Shown: piece by piece, positions 1 through 6,741 of the stretch | How positions within the stretch are numbered: position 1 is the stretch's first letter | Layout: every line of letters starts with the position of its first letter | Assembly (NCBI GenBank): GCA_963649295.1 | Contig: CAVJHK010000029.1 | Location: 1 to 20,774, forward strand | DNA from: RGIG3528 sp963649295 | GTDB lineage: Bacteria > Bacillota > Clostridia > Lachnospirales > Lachnospiraceae | DNA length: 20,774 nucleotides | Reading direction: 5' to 3' | The notes under the pieces: model-generated | The model's input: the letters and a program-made list of their open reading frames with translations, nothing else | Databases searched by the model: none | Told to the model about the DNA's origin: nothing | Position numbers and translations under genes: made by a program

Positions 1-2
1 AA

Positions 3-176
3 CAGAATCCGGAAATCGTTGCAATATTTAATTTCTTTAAAAAATCCGGCATAACAAAAGAAAAATTTGATTCATTCGAATATGCGGACAGACAAAAATT
101 TCTTGCAAAGCTTTTAAGGCGTGGATTTAATATGCAAAATATCAATGAGGCGATTGCAATTTTAGATTTGGATTAA
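3..176 (+). CDS. recX: Probable RecX regulatory protein, C-terminal part (5' end outside window)
   Basis: An open frame enters from the left edge and gives 57 residues before a TAA stop. The segment is helical and charged, and its end, with the stretch DRQKFLAKLLRRGF followed by an acidic helix, resembles the last three-helix repeat of RecX, where an arginine-glycine-phenylalanine turn precedes the final helix. RecX binds RecA and limits its filament growth in the cytoplasm. Only the last third or so of the gene is visible, so the call rests on this short similarity. It ends 20 bases before an intrinsic terminator, so it closes the upstream transcription unit and is not part of the decarboxylase operon that follows. 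Another small helical protein cannot be excluded. Confidence 0.6.
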   Translation, partial: QNPEIVAIFNFFKKSGITKEKFDSFEYADRQKFLAKLLRRGFNMQNINEAIAILDLD

Positions 177-195
177 AATTTAATTTTAATTTTAT

Positions 196-238
196 AACGA
201 AGGGCAAAATAAGTATTTAGGCTCTTCGTTATTTTTTT
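196..238 (+). terminator. Intrinsic terminator after the probable recX
   Basis: The arms AACGAAGGGC (196-205) and GCTCTTCGTT (221-230) form a 10-bp stem with one G-U pair and a 15-nt loop, followed at once by A and seven T. It separates the upstream unit from the decarboxylase operon. Confidence 0.8.
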
Positions 239-247
239 ATTTATTGC

Positions 248-282
248 TTGTGTTTTTTTTGTCAAGGTGCTACAATTATAAT
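248..282 (+). promoter_or_regulatory. Candidate sigma-A promoter of the decarboxylase operon
   Basis: A TACAAT -10 box (271-276) is preceded directly by TGC, an extended -10 motif. A weak -35 box TTGTGT (248-253) lies 17 bp upstream. A perfect TATAAT (277-282) directly follows the first -10 and could be used instead, but no -35 stands at the right distance for it. The site lies just past the upstream terminator and about 85 bases before the first gene of the operon. Confidence 0.55.
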
Positions 283-366
283 CGCGAGAAAATTGGTTTT
301 GATGGTGAAAATGTATTAAAAAAAGCCTAAAAAACCATAAAATTTATACATAGGAGGCAAAACAAC

Positions 367-702
367 ATGACAAGCACAATTGTTGCTGCAACGTGGTGGG
401 AATCCGTAAAGGGACCGCTTGCGGAAGTCGGAGTGAATTCGATAGTCGGACTTGTTGTTGTATTTGCGGCACTTATTTTCATAAGCTTTGTGATTTCCTT
501 ACTCAAATATGTGGGAAAGCTTGAAAAGAAGCCGGAAAACAACGATAATGCATACACATCCGCACCTGCATCAAACGAGCTTTCCGTTGACAATTACGAG
601 CTTACGGCAATTATTACCGCCGCAATAAGCGAGTACGAGGAAGCACGCGGCAATTCCTTTAAAAACGGAATGGTGGTACGTTCCGTAAGAAAAATTTCTT
701 AA
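367..702 (+). CDS. Sodium pump decarboxylase gamma subunit, OadG family
   Basis: A 111-residue protein with one membrane segment (about residues 23-46, rich in Val, Ile, Leu and Phe) followed by a Pro/Asn/Ala-rich hydrophilic linker and a short conserved tail (residues 77-111, with ITAAISEYEEA and VVRSVRKIS). This is the layout of OadG/MmdD-type gamma subunits, which anchor and stabilise the carboxyltransferase on the membrane beta subunit of Na+-translocating biotin decarboxylases. The ATG has an AGGAGG site (about 352-357) at a normal distance. It is the first gene of the four-gene operon, 30 bases before the biotin carrier gene. The family varies in sequence, so the assignment rests on the fold pattern plus the unmistakable neighbours. 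It contains no catalytic motif, as expected. Confidence 0.85.
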   Translation: MTSTIVAATWWESVKGPLAEVGVNSIVGLVVVFAALIFISFVISLLKYVGKLEKKPENNDNAYTSAPASNELSVDNYELTAIITAAISEYEEARGNSFKNGMVVRSVRKIS

Positions 703-722
703 AAAAATTATTTTTAGATTTT

Positions 723-727
723 GGAGG
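723..727 (+). promoter_or_regulatory. Ribosome binding site that fixes the start of the biotin carrier gene
   Basis: GGAGG stands 5 bases before ATG 733. The in-frame TTG at 721 would place this site inside the coding region, so the ATG is preferred. Confidence 0.85.
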
Positions 728-732
728 ACAAA

Positions 733-1098
733 ATGAAAAATTACACAATCACAATTAACGGAAATGTTTATGCTGTAACTGTTGAAGAAGGAAACGGTGA
801 GGGCGTTGCAACTGCATCTGCTCCCAAGACCGCCGCTCCCGCAGCCGCACCTGCACCTGCCGCTGCTCCCGCAGGCAATGCAGGCTCTGTTCAGCTTAAG
901 GCTCCCATGGCAGGAAAGGTTCTTGCGATCAAGGCTCCCGTCGGCACAGCCGTAAAGAAGGGTCAGCCCGTTATCACATTTGAAGCAATGAAGATGGAAA
1001 ACGATCTTGTTGCAATGCAGGACGGAGTTGTTGCTTCCGTAAATGTATCTGTAAATGATAAATTTGAAACAGGTACGGTTCTCGCTACACTTAAGTAA
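733..1098 (+). CDS. Biotin carrier protein of the decarboxylase (stand-alone biotinyl domain)
   Basis: A 121-residue protein: a short N-terminal segment (1-29), an Ala/Pro-rich flexible linker (about 30-50), then a biotinyl domain (about 52-121) with the canonical EAMKM motif, in which Lys87 is the biotinylated residue. The carboxyl group taken from the substrate is carried on this biotin to the membrane beta subunit. A further in-frame TTG lies at 721, but the GGAGG at 723-727 marks the ATG at 733 as the start. The gene lies between the gamma and beta subunit genes, 16 bases before the latter. In classic oxaloacetate decarboxylase this domain is fused to the alpha subunit; here it is separate, as in methylmalonyl-CoA and glutaconyl-CoA decarboxylases. 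Confidence 0.95.
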   Translation: MKNYTITINGNVYAVTVEEGNGEGVATASAPKTAAPAAAPAPAAAPAGNAGSVQLKAPMAGKVLAIKAPVGTAVKKGQPVITFEAMKMENDLVAMQDGVVASVNVSVNDKFETGTVLATLK

Positions 1099-1114
1099 GA
1101 AAAGGAGCATCTAA

Positions 1115-2272
1115 ATGAACATAAGTGAAACCTTATTAAACTTATGGAATCAGACAGCTTTTGCGAATCTTTATTGGGGCAACTACGTTATGATTCTTGT
1201 GGCTCTTGTGTTTCTTTATCTCGGAATAAAGCACGGATTTGAGCCTTTACTTCTTATACCGATTGCATTCGGTATGCTTCTTGTAAATATTTATCCGGAC
1301 ATTATGGCAGCGCCGTCGGTTGATCCCGAAACGGGCGTTGAGAGTGCCGGCGGACTTTTGTATTATTTCTTTAAACTTGACGAATGGGCTATTTTCCCGT
1401 CACTTATATTCCTTGGTGTCGGTGCGGGCACGGATTTCGGTCCACTGATCGCAAATCCCAAGAGCTTTTTGCTTGGTGCTGCCGCACAGCTCGGTATATT
1501 TGTAGCATATTTCCTTGCGGTTCTTATGGGATTCAGCGGTCCTGCAGCCGCAGCCATTTCAATCATCGGCGGTGCCGACGGCCCCACATCGATTTTCCTT
1601 GCAGGCAAATTAAAGCAGACCGAGCTCATGGGACCCATTGCTGTTGCGGCATATTCCTATATGTCGCTTGTGCCGATTATTCAGCCTCCCATCATGAAGC
1701 TTCTTACGACAAAGGAAGAGCGTATGATCAGAATGGAGCAGCTCCGTGAGGTTTCAAAGCTTGAAAAGATTTTGTTCCCTATCGTTGTTACCATTGTTGT
1801 AAGCCTTCTTCTTCCGTCAACTGCTCCTCTTATCGGTATGCTCATGCTCGGCAACCTTTTCAAGGAATGCGGAGTTGTAAAGCAGCTTGCGGAGACGGCG
1901 GAAAACGCTCTTATGTATATCGTTGTTATCATGCTCGGTACATCCGTAGGCGCTTCGACAAGTGCCGAAAATTTCCTTCAGATGACAACAATCAAGATTG
2001 TTGTTCTCGGACTTGTTGCATTTGCATTCGGTACGGCGGGCGGTGTATTGCTCGGTAAGCTCATGTGCAAGCTCACACACGGCAAGATAAATCCTCTTAT
2101 CGGCTCGGCAGGTGTATCTGCGGTTCCCATGGCAGCGCGTGTATCGCAAAAGGTCGGCGCAAAAGAGGATCCCACAAACTTCCTTCTCATGCATGCAATG
2201 GGACCGAACGTTGCCGGTGTTATCGGTACAGCCGTTGTTGCGGGCGTATTCATGGCAATATTCGGCGTCTAA
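1115..2272 (+). CDS. Na+-translocating decarboxylase beta subunit (OadB/MmdB/GcdB family)
   Basis: A 385-residue polytopic membrane protein that decarboxylates carboxybiotin and couples this to Na+ export. It carries the family's key sites: GGADGPT with Asp155 (matching Asp203 of Klebsiella OadB) and, in the segment NPLIGSAGVSAVP, Asn326 and Ser335 (matching Asn373 and Ser382, with the same 9-residue spacing). These residues are reported in the family as Na+ and proton sites. Several long hydrophobic stretches alternate with short loops, with one longer hydrophilic loop near residues 196-218. Length is in the usual range for the MmdB type. An AAAGGAG site precedes the ATG. The substrate is set by the alpha subunit, not by this protein. 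Confidence 0.95.
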   Translation: MNISETLLNLWNQTAFANLYWGNYVMILVALVFLYLGIKHGFEPLLLIPIAFGMLLVNIYPDIMAAPSVDPETGVESAGGLLYYFFKLDEWAIFPSLIFLGVGAGTDFGPLIANPKSFLLGAAAQLGIFVAYFLAVLMGFSGPAAAAISIIGGADGPTSIFLAGKLKQTELMGPIAVAAYSYMSLVPIIQPPIMKLLTTKEERMIRMEQLREVSKLEKILFPIVVTIVVSLLLPSTAPLIGMLMLGNLFKECGVVKQLAETAENALMYIVVIMLGTSVGASTSAENFLQMTTIKIVVLGLVAFAFGTAGGVLLGKLMCKLTHGKINPLIGSAGVSAVPMAARVSQKVGAKEDPTNFLLMHAMGPNVAGVIGTAVVAGVFMAIFGV

Positions 2273-2294
2273 TCGAAAGGAACGGTAAAGAATT

Positions 2295-3734
2295 ATGGCT
2301 GACATAAAGAAAAAACCTGTAGGTATTACGGAGACAATTCTCCGTGATGCCCATCAGTCACTTATTGCAACAAGAATGCCTTTGTCCGAAATGCTTCCCA
2401 TTCTTGACAAGATGGACAAGGTAGGATATCACTCGATCGAGTGCTGGGGCGGCGCAACGTTTGACGCCTGTCTCAGATTTTTAAAGGAAGATCCCTGGGA
2501 CAGACTTCGTGCTCTTCGCAAAAATCTTCCGAATACAAAGCTTCAAATGCTTTTCAGAGGTCAGAATATTCTCGGTTACAACCACTATGCGGACGACGTT
2601 GTTGAATATTTTGTTCAAAAATCGATCGCAAACGGTATTGACATAATAAGAATTTTTGACTGCTTCAACGATCTTCGTAACCTTGAAACTGCCGTAAAGG
2701 CAGCAAAAAAGGAAGGCGGTCATGCACAGATCGCGCTTTCTTATACTCTCGGCGACGCATATACGCTTGAGTACTGGGAAAAGATTGCACACGATGTTGA
2801 GGAACTCGGTGCGGATTCAATCTGCATAAAGGATATGGCGGGACTTCTCGTTCCTTATAAGGCAACGGAGCTTGTTTCCGCAATCAAGTCCGGATCTAAG
2901 ATTCCTCTTCAAATTCATACGCATTATACTTCCGGTGTTGCTTCGATGACATATTTAAAGGCTGTTGAAGCCGGTGCCGATGTTATCGACTGCGCAATGA
3001 GCCCTCTTTCTATGGGTACTTCGCAGCCGGCTACGGAAGTAATGGTTGAAACCTTTAAGGGAACACCTTACGATACAGGACTGGATTCAAATCTCCTTGA
3101 AGAGATTGCCGCATATTTCAGACCCTACCGTGAAGAGGTTTTGAAGAACGGACTTTTGAATCCGAAGGTTCTCGGCGTAAATATCCAGACTCTTCTTTAT
3201 CAGGTTCCGGGCGGAATGCTTTCAAACCTCGTATCGCAGCTTAAGGAAGCGAATGCCGAAGACAAATATGAAGAAGTTTTGAAGGAAATCCCGAACGTTC
3301 GTAAGGACTTCGGTGAACCTCCGCTTGTTACGCCTTCATCGCAGATCGTAGGAACTCAGGCTGTTCTTAACGTCCTTTCGGGTGAACGCTACAAGATGAT
3401 CACAAAGGAATCAAAGAAGATTTTGTCGGGTGAATTCGGAAAAACGGTTAAGCCGTTCAATCCCGAGGTTCAAAAGAAGGCAATCGGCGACAAGGAGCCG
3501 ATTACATGCCGTCCGGCAGATTTGATTCCCCCTCAGCTTGACAAATTCCGTGAAGAATGCAAGGATTATATCGAGCAGGAAGAGGATGTGCTTTCGTATG
3601 CACTTTTCCCGCAGGTTGCCATGGAATTCTTTAAGGACCGTAAGGCAAAGAAAGAAAATAAGAATGCAAATACAGGTAATAACAGCAATGAGAGATCATT
3701 AAATGTTACTCTTGCCGCAGATGCGTTCAATTAA
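2295..3734 (+). CDS. Carboxyltransferase (alpha) subunit, oxaloacetate decarboxylase / pyruvate carboxylase subunit B type
   Basis: A 479-residue cytoplasmic enzyme of the OadA/PycB/transcarboxylase 5S family, which moves CO2 between oxaloacetate and biotin. The TIM-barrel domain (about 8-310) starts with ETILRDAHQSL, where Asp18 should bind the metal. It contains CIKDMAG, in which Lys179 is the expected carbamylated lysine, and the metal-binding pair His208 and His210 in QIHTHYTSG. The conserved C-terminal domain (about 310-450) follows. The protein then ends in an Asn-rich tail (about 455-479) instead of the fused biotinyl domain of classic OadA; that domain is encoded separately at 733. 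As last gene of an operon with gamma, biotin carrier and beta subunits, it most likely acts as an oxaloacetate decarboxylase. No biotin carboxylase is present, which argues against pyruvate carboxylase. Confidence 0.9.
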   Translation: MADIKKKPVGITETILRDAHQSLIATRMPLSEMLPILDKMDKVGYHSIECWGGATFDACLRFLKEDPWDRLRALRKNLPNTKLQMLFRGQNILGYNHYADDVVEYFVQKSIANGIDIIRIFDCFNDLRNLETAVKAAKKEGGHAQIALSYTLGDAYTLEYWEKIAHDVEELGADSICIKDMAGLLVPYKATELVSAIKSGSKIPLQIHTHYTSGVASMTYLKAVEAGADVIDCAMSPLSMGTSQPATEVMVETFKGTPYDTGLDSNLLEEIAAYFRPYREEVLKNGLLNPKVLGVNIQTLLYQVPGGMLSNLVSQLKEANAEDKYEEVLKEIPNVRKDFGEPPLVTPSSQIVGTQAVLNVLSGERYKMITKESKKILSGEFGKTVKPFNPEVQKKAIGDKEPITCRPADLIPPQLDKFREECKDYIEQEEDVLSYALFPQVAMEFFKDRKAKKENKNANTGNNSNERSLNVTLAADAFN

Positions 3735-3746
3735 ATTTTGATTTTT

Positions 3747-3786
3747 ATCCGCATGTTTTTTGTAAAAATTACATGCGGATTTTTTT
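3747..3786 (+). terminator. Intrinsic terminator of the decarboxylase operon
   Basis: The arms ATCCGCATGT (3747-3756) and ACATGCGGAT (3771-3780) are perfectly complementary over 10 bp around a 14-nt loop and are followed by six T. Confidence 0.9.
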
Positions 3787-3805
3787 ATGTTTTGCTTACT
3801 TTTTG

Positions 3806-3834
3806 TTTTCAAAAAAACGATTATGTGTTATATT
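3806..3834 (+). promoter_or_regulatory. Candidate promoter of the bactofilin gene
   Basis: A TATATT -10 box (3829-3834) is preceded directly by TGT, an extended -10 motif. A TTTTCA -35-like box (3806-3811) lies 17 bp upstream. It is located between the operon terminator and the bactofilin ribosome binding site, where a new promoter is needed. Confidence 0.55.
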
Positions 3835-3863
3835 TATAAAAAATAAAAAAACGGAGGGTTACC

Positions 3864-4568
3864 ATGGGTTTGTTCAGTGATGCTAAGAATCAGCTTAGCA
3901 ATGATAATGCCGAAAACGGCGCAAACGATCTTTTTGATATTCAGGATGAGGAAATAGACGCATCCGAGATTGATACAGAACTTTTGGAAAGTATTCTTGA
4001 GGATTCGGAAGAAAAAATATCCGATAGCAAGGAAGAGAAAAAAGAAGAAAAAATTTCTGCAAAAATGATGCCCGATATCGCAGAAAAGCGCGCAAAGGAT
4101 TTTAAGGACGCAGCCGCTACGGATTCCACACAGGTTACGGTTATCACAAAGGGTACGACAATCAACGGATCCATTATTTCCGATTGCTCGCTTGATGTAA
4201 TGGGAACAATCAACGGAGATATCGAGTGCCTCGGAAAGCTTTCGATTTCCGGTCATGTTGTGGGAAATTCAATGGCTTCCGAAGTATTTGTAAATACTGA
4301 TCGTCTTGAAGGAACAATCACATGCGAAGGCTGTGTGAAAATCAGCCAGGGAACGATTGTAATCGGCGACGTTACGGCAACATCCGCCGTTTTTGCCGGT
4401 GCGGTCAAAGGCGAAATTGATGTAAACGGTCCCGTTGTGCTTGATTCGACAGCAATCATCAAGGGGAATATTAAGGCAAAATCCGTGCAAATGAATAACG
4501 GAGCAATTCTTGACGGCTTTTGCTCACTCACATATGCCGACCTTAATGTTGATTCGATTTTTGAATAA
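3864..4568 (+). CDS. Bactofilin (polymer-forming cytoskeletal protein)
   Basis: A 234-residue protein in two parts. Residues 1-90 are strongly acidic and charged, rich in Asp, Glu and Lys, and predicted disordered. From about residue 92 to 228 runs a right-handed beta-helix of short repeats with regularly spaced Gly, Ile and Val (for example TTINGSI, GTINGDI, GKLSISG), typical of the bactofilin domain (DUF583). Bactofilins self-assemble into filaments and act as scaffolds for cell shape, wall synthesis or polar proteins. The ATG has a GGAGGG site 5 bases upstream. It has its own promoter and is followed 88 bases later by pyrH. No membrane segment is seen, so any membrane contact would be through the tail or a partner. 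Its specific role here cannot be read from sequence. Confidence 0.88.
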   Translation: MGLFSDAKNQLSNDNAENGANDLFDIQDEEIDASEIDTELLESILEDSEEKISDSKEEKKEEKISAKMMPDIAEKRAKDFKDAAATDSTQVTVITKGTTINGSIISDCSLDVMGTINGDIECLGKLSISGHVVGNSMASEVFVNTDRLEGTITCEGCVKISQGTIVIGDVTATSAVFAGAVKGEIDVNGPVVLDSTAIIKGNIKAKSVQMNNGAILDGFCSLTYADLNVDSIFE

Positions 4569-4595
4569 AATAAGGTTCAAAGGGAGCTTCTTTTG

Positions 4596-4670
4596 ATGCA
4601 AGGTGCTTTACAGGAAAAATTTGATTTAAGTATCATAATAATAAAGGAAAATTGTAATGGCAAAATATAA
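4596..4670 (+). CDS. Possible 24-residue leader ORF overlapping the pyrH start
   Basis: An ATG 10 bases after an AGGGAG-like site opens 24 codons (MQGALQEKFDLSIIIIKENC and four more) and stops 14 bases inside pyrH in another reading frame. The arrangement would allow translational coupling to pyrH, but so short an ORF may arise by chance. There is no codon-level proof that it is real. Confidence 0.2.
   Translation: MQGALQEKFDLSIIIIKENCNGKI
4607..4636 (+). promoter_or_regulatory. Weak candidate promoter for pyrH-frr
   Basis: TTTACA (4607-4612) and TATCAT (4631-4636) each match the consensus at five of six positions with an 18-bp spacer. Against it, transcription would start right at the pyrH ribosome binding site and leave almost no leader. 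pyrH could instead be read from the bactofilin promoter, since no terminator lies between the two genes. Confidence 0.35.
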
Positions 4671-5361
4671 AAGAGTTCTTTTAAAACTCAGCGGCGAAGC
4701 ACTTTCAGGTGACAAAAAAACAGGCTTTGACGAAGAAACATGCATTAAAGTGGGTAAACAGGTACAGGAACTTGTTAAAAGCAATATTCAGGTTGCGATT
4801 GTTATTGGAGGCGGCAATTTTTGGCGCGGACGCACAAGCGAGACGATTGACAGATATAAGGCAGACCAGATCGGAATGCTTGCGACTGTTATGAACTGTA
4901 TTTATGTGGGTGATATTTTCCGTTATCTCGGAATGTCAACGGCAATATATACTCCCTTTGAGTGCGGAGGCATAACAAAGATTTTTAATAAAGACGACTG
5001 CATGTCCGATTTAAATCAAAACAAAATTGTTTTTCTTGCCGGCGGCACGGGACATCCTTTCTTCTCGACGGATTCCGCAACCTCGCTTCGCGCAATAGAG
5101 CTTGAATGTGACATTATTTTGATGGCAAAAGCGATTGACGGTGTTTATGACAGCGATCCTCACAAAAATCCGAATGCCAAAAAATACGATATTATGTCTA
5201 TTGACGAAATTATAGACAAAAAGCTCGGCGTTATCGATATGACTTCGGCTGTGCTTTGCAAAGAAAACAAGATGCCGATTCTAATTTTTTCGCTGCTTAA
5301 AGAAAACGGAATCGTGGATGCGGCAGGCGGAATAAATTCGGGAACGATTATTACAGCATAA
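4657..5361 (+). CDS. pyrH: UMP kinase
   Basis: A 234-residue enzyme of the amino-acid kinase superfamily that phosphorylates UMP to UDP in pyrimidine nucleotide synthesis. The N-terminal nucleotide-binding segment LLKLSGEALSG, the glycine-rich VIGGGNFWRG and the UMP-binding stretch HPFFSTDSATSLRAIEL are all present and in normal order. Length matches the bacterial family, which acts as a hexamer in the cytoplasm. The ATG follows an AAAGGA site at about 8 bases. frr follows 11 bases later, a conserved pair. The usual upstream partners rpsB and tsf are absent; a bactofilin gene stands there instead. Confidence 0.97.
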   Translation: MAKYKRVLLKLSGEALSGDKKTGFDEETCIKVGKQVQELVKSNIQVAIVIGGGNFWRGRTSETIDRYKADQIGMLATVMNCIYVGDIFRYLGMSTAIYTPFECGGITKIFNKDDCMSDLNQNKIVFLAGGTGHPFFSTDSATSLRAIELECDIILMAKAIDGVYDSDPHKNPNAKKYDIMSIDEIIDKKLGVIDMTSAVLCKENKMPILIFSLLKENGIVDAAGGINSGTIITA

Positions 5362-5372
5362 AGGAGAAAATC

Positions 5373-5927
5373 ATGGACGACAGAATTAAAGCTTACGATG
5401 AAAAAATGGAAAAGACGATTGCGGTACTCAAAGAAGACTTTGCCTCCATCAGAGCGGGACGCGCAAATCCGCACCTTCTTGACAAGATAAGGGTTGATTA
5501 TTACGGAACGCCCACGGCACTTCAGGGTGTCGCAAACATTTCCGTACCGGAAGCAAGAATCATTCAAATTCAGCCCTGGGAATCAAAGCTTATAAAGGAT
5601 ATCGAAAAGGCTATTCTGGCATCGGATCTCGGGATTACGCCGGGTAACGACGGAAAGGTAATAAGACTTGTTTTCCCCGAGCTTACGGAGGAAAGAAGAA
5701 AGGCACTTGCAAAGGATATCAAAAAAAATGCCGAAAATGCAAAGGTTGCCATAAGAAACATTCGCCGTGATGCAATGGATGTCATCAAAAAGCTCAACAA
5801 GAATTCGGAAATTTCAGATGACGAAGCAAAAACAATAGAAGATGAAATTCAAAAAGCCACAGACAAGCGTGTTGTGGAAATTGACAAGCTTGCCGAAGCA
5901 AAAGAAAAAGAAATTATGACTGTTTAA
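5373..5927 (+). CDS. frr: Ribosome recycling factor
   Basis: A 184-residue protein of the normal RRF length, which splits post-termination ribosomes together with EF-G. It shows the conserved N-terminal SIRAGRANP motif, the central segment with DYYGTPTALQGVANISVPEAR (read here as two adjoining parts), and the C-terminal coiled-coil helices rich in Lys and Glu with IRNIRRDA and SEISDDEAK. The ATG is preceded by AAGGAG at 5361-5366, which overlaps the pyrH stop codon, so the two genes are translated in close succession. A terminator-like hairpin follows. Confidence 0.97.
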   Translation: MDDRIKAYDEKMEKTIAVLKEDFASIRAGRANPHLLDKIRVDYYGTPTALQGVANISVPEARIIQIQPWESKLIKDIEKAILASDLGITPGNDGKVIRLVFPELTEERRKALAKDIKKNAENAKVAIRNIRRDAMDVIKKLNKNSEISDDEAKTIEDEIQKATDKRVVEIDKLAEAKEKEIMTV

Positions 5928-5943
5928 TTCGACTTTAAACAGG

Positions 5944-5972
5944 TTGTAAGAAAGAGCCGCCTGTCGTATAAT
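5944..5972 (+). promoter_or_regulatory. Candidate promoter of the uppS-polC operon, nested in the frr terminator
   Basis: TTGTAA (5944-5949), a 17-bp spacer and a perfect TATAAT (5967-5972). The -10 box is the loop of the hairpin after frr, so transcription would start near 5979 within the right arm. Confidence 0.6.
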
Positions 5973-5990
5973 GGACAGGTGGCTTTCTTT
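5953..5990 (+). terminator. Probable intrinsic terminator after frr
   Basis: The arms 5953-5965 and 5974-5986 form a 13-bp stem (two G-U pairs) around an 8-nt loop, with core GCCTGTC-like pairing to GACAGG. The T-tract that follows is broken (CTTTAAATTTT), so termination may be incomplete. Confidence 0.6.
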
Positions 5991-6018
5991 AAATTTTGTT
6001 ATGTAAGTGCAGGTTTAT

Positions 6019-6741
6019 ATGGAAAAAAATACGGATAATTTAATAATACCGCGCCATGTTGCGATAATTCTTGACGGAAACGGCAGATGGGCAAAAAAGC
6101 GGGGCTTACCCCGTACCGCGGGACACAAAATGGGCGCCAAGGCAGTCGAAAAAATCTGTGAAACGGCTTATAACATGGGCGTTGAATATCTTACGGTTTA
6201 TGCATTTTCTACGGAAAACTGGTCAAGACCGAAGGAAGAAGTGGATATGCTGATGGATTTGCTGCGCACATATCTTTCAGACAGTCTCGCTAATGCAAAA
6301 AAAAATAATATGAAAATAAGGGTTATCGGTGACAGAACGGGACTTGCACCCGATATCGTAAAAAAAATAGAAGAAACCGAAAAAGCTTCCGAAAATTATA
6401 CGGGATTAAAATTTCAAATTGCAATAAATTACGGCGGACAGGATGAAATAGTGCGTACGATAAAAAAGCTTTTAAAGAAAGTGGAAGAGGGTACTCTATG
6501 TGCCGACAAAATAACTGTTAAAACGATAGAGGACAACCTGGATACCGCCGGAATTCCGGCACCTGATTTGTTAATTCGCACAAGCAAAGAGCAAAGAATT
6601 TCAAATTTTATGCTCTGGCAGCTTGCATATACGGAACTTTATTTTCCCGATGTTTTGTGGCCCGACTTTGACAAAAAGGATTTTACGGAAGCAATAAAAT
6701 ATTACAATACGCGCGACAGACGCTTCGGAGGGGTTAAATGA
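6019..6741 (+). CDS. uppS: Undecaprenyl diphosphate synthase (cis-prenyltransferase)
   Basis: From the ATG at 6019 the protein has 240 residues. It condenses isopentenyl diphosphate onto farnesyl diphosphate to make the C55 lipid carrier for wall synthesis. Conserved motifs: LDGNGRWAKKRGL with catalytic Asp19, GHKMGA, VYAFSTENWSRP, and near the C-terminus the segment with Arg187 and Arg193 followed by ISNFMLWQLAYTELYFP. A GTG at 6007 is in frame but has no ribosome binding site; the ATG has only a weak AGG at 6011-6013. The usual glycine in the RTxGExR motif is Lys190 here. The stop overlaps the cdsA start by ATGA, which implies translational coupling. First gene of the envelope operon. Confidence 0.95.
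   Translation: MEKNTDNLIIPRHVAIILDGNGRWAKKRGLPRTAGHKMGAKAVEKICETAYNMGVEYLTVYAFSTENWSRPKEEVDMLMDLLRTYLSDSLANAKKNNMKIRVIGDRTGLAPDIVKKIEETEKASENYTGLKFQIAINYGGQDEIVRTIKKLLKKVEEGTLCADKITVKTIEDNLDTAGIPAPDLLIRTSKEQRISNFMLWQLAYTELYFPDVLWPDFDKKDFTEAIKYYNTRDRRFGGVK

Noticed and set aside
283..352. Possible riboswitch or attenuator in the leader of the decarboxylase operon
   Set aside because: The leader is only about 70 bases, AT-rich, with at most weak GGTTTT/AAAACC pairing. No known riboswitch core is visible.
571..1110. Long reverse-strand open frame (179 codons) over the gamma subunit and biotin carrier genes
   Set aside because: It is antisense to two clearly recognised genes, is rich in Cys and has no family motif or convincing ribosome binding site. 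It is a by-product of codon bias on the other strand.
2295..3734. Reading the alpha subunit as part of a two-subunit pyruvate carboxylase
   Set aside because: No biotin carboxylase subunit is nearby, whereas the beta and gamma membrane subunits are in the same operon. That favours a decarboxylating sodium pump.
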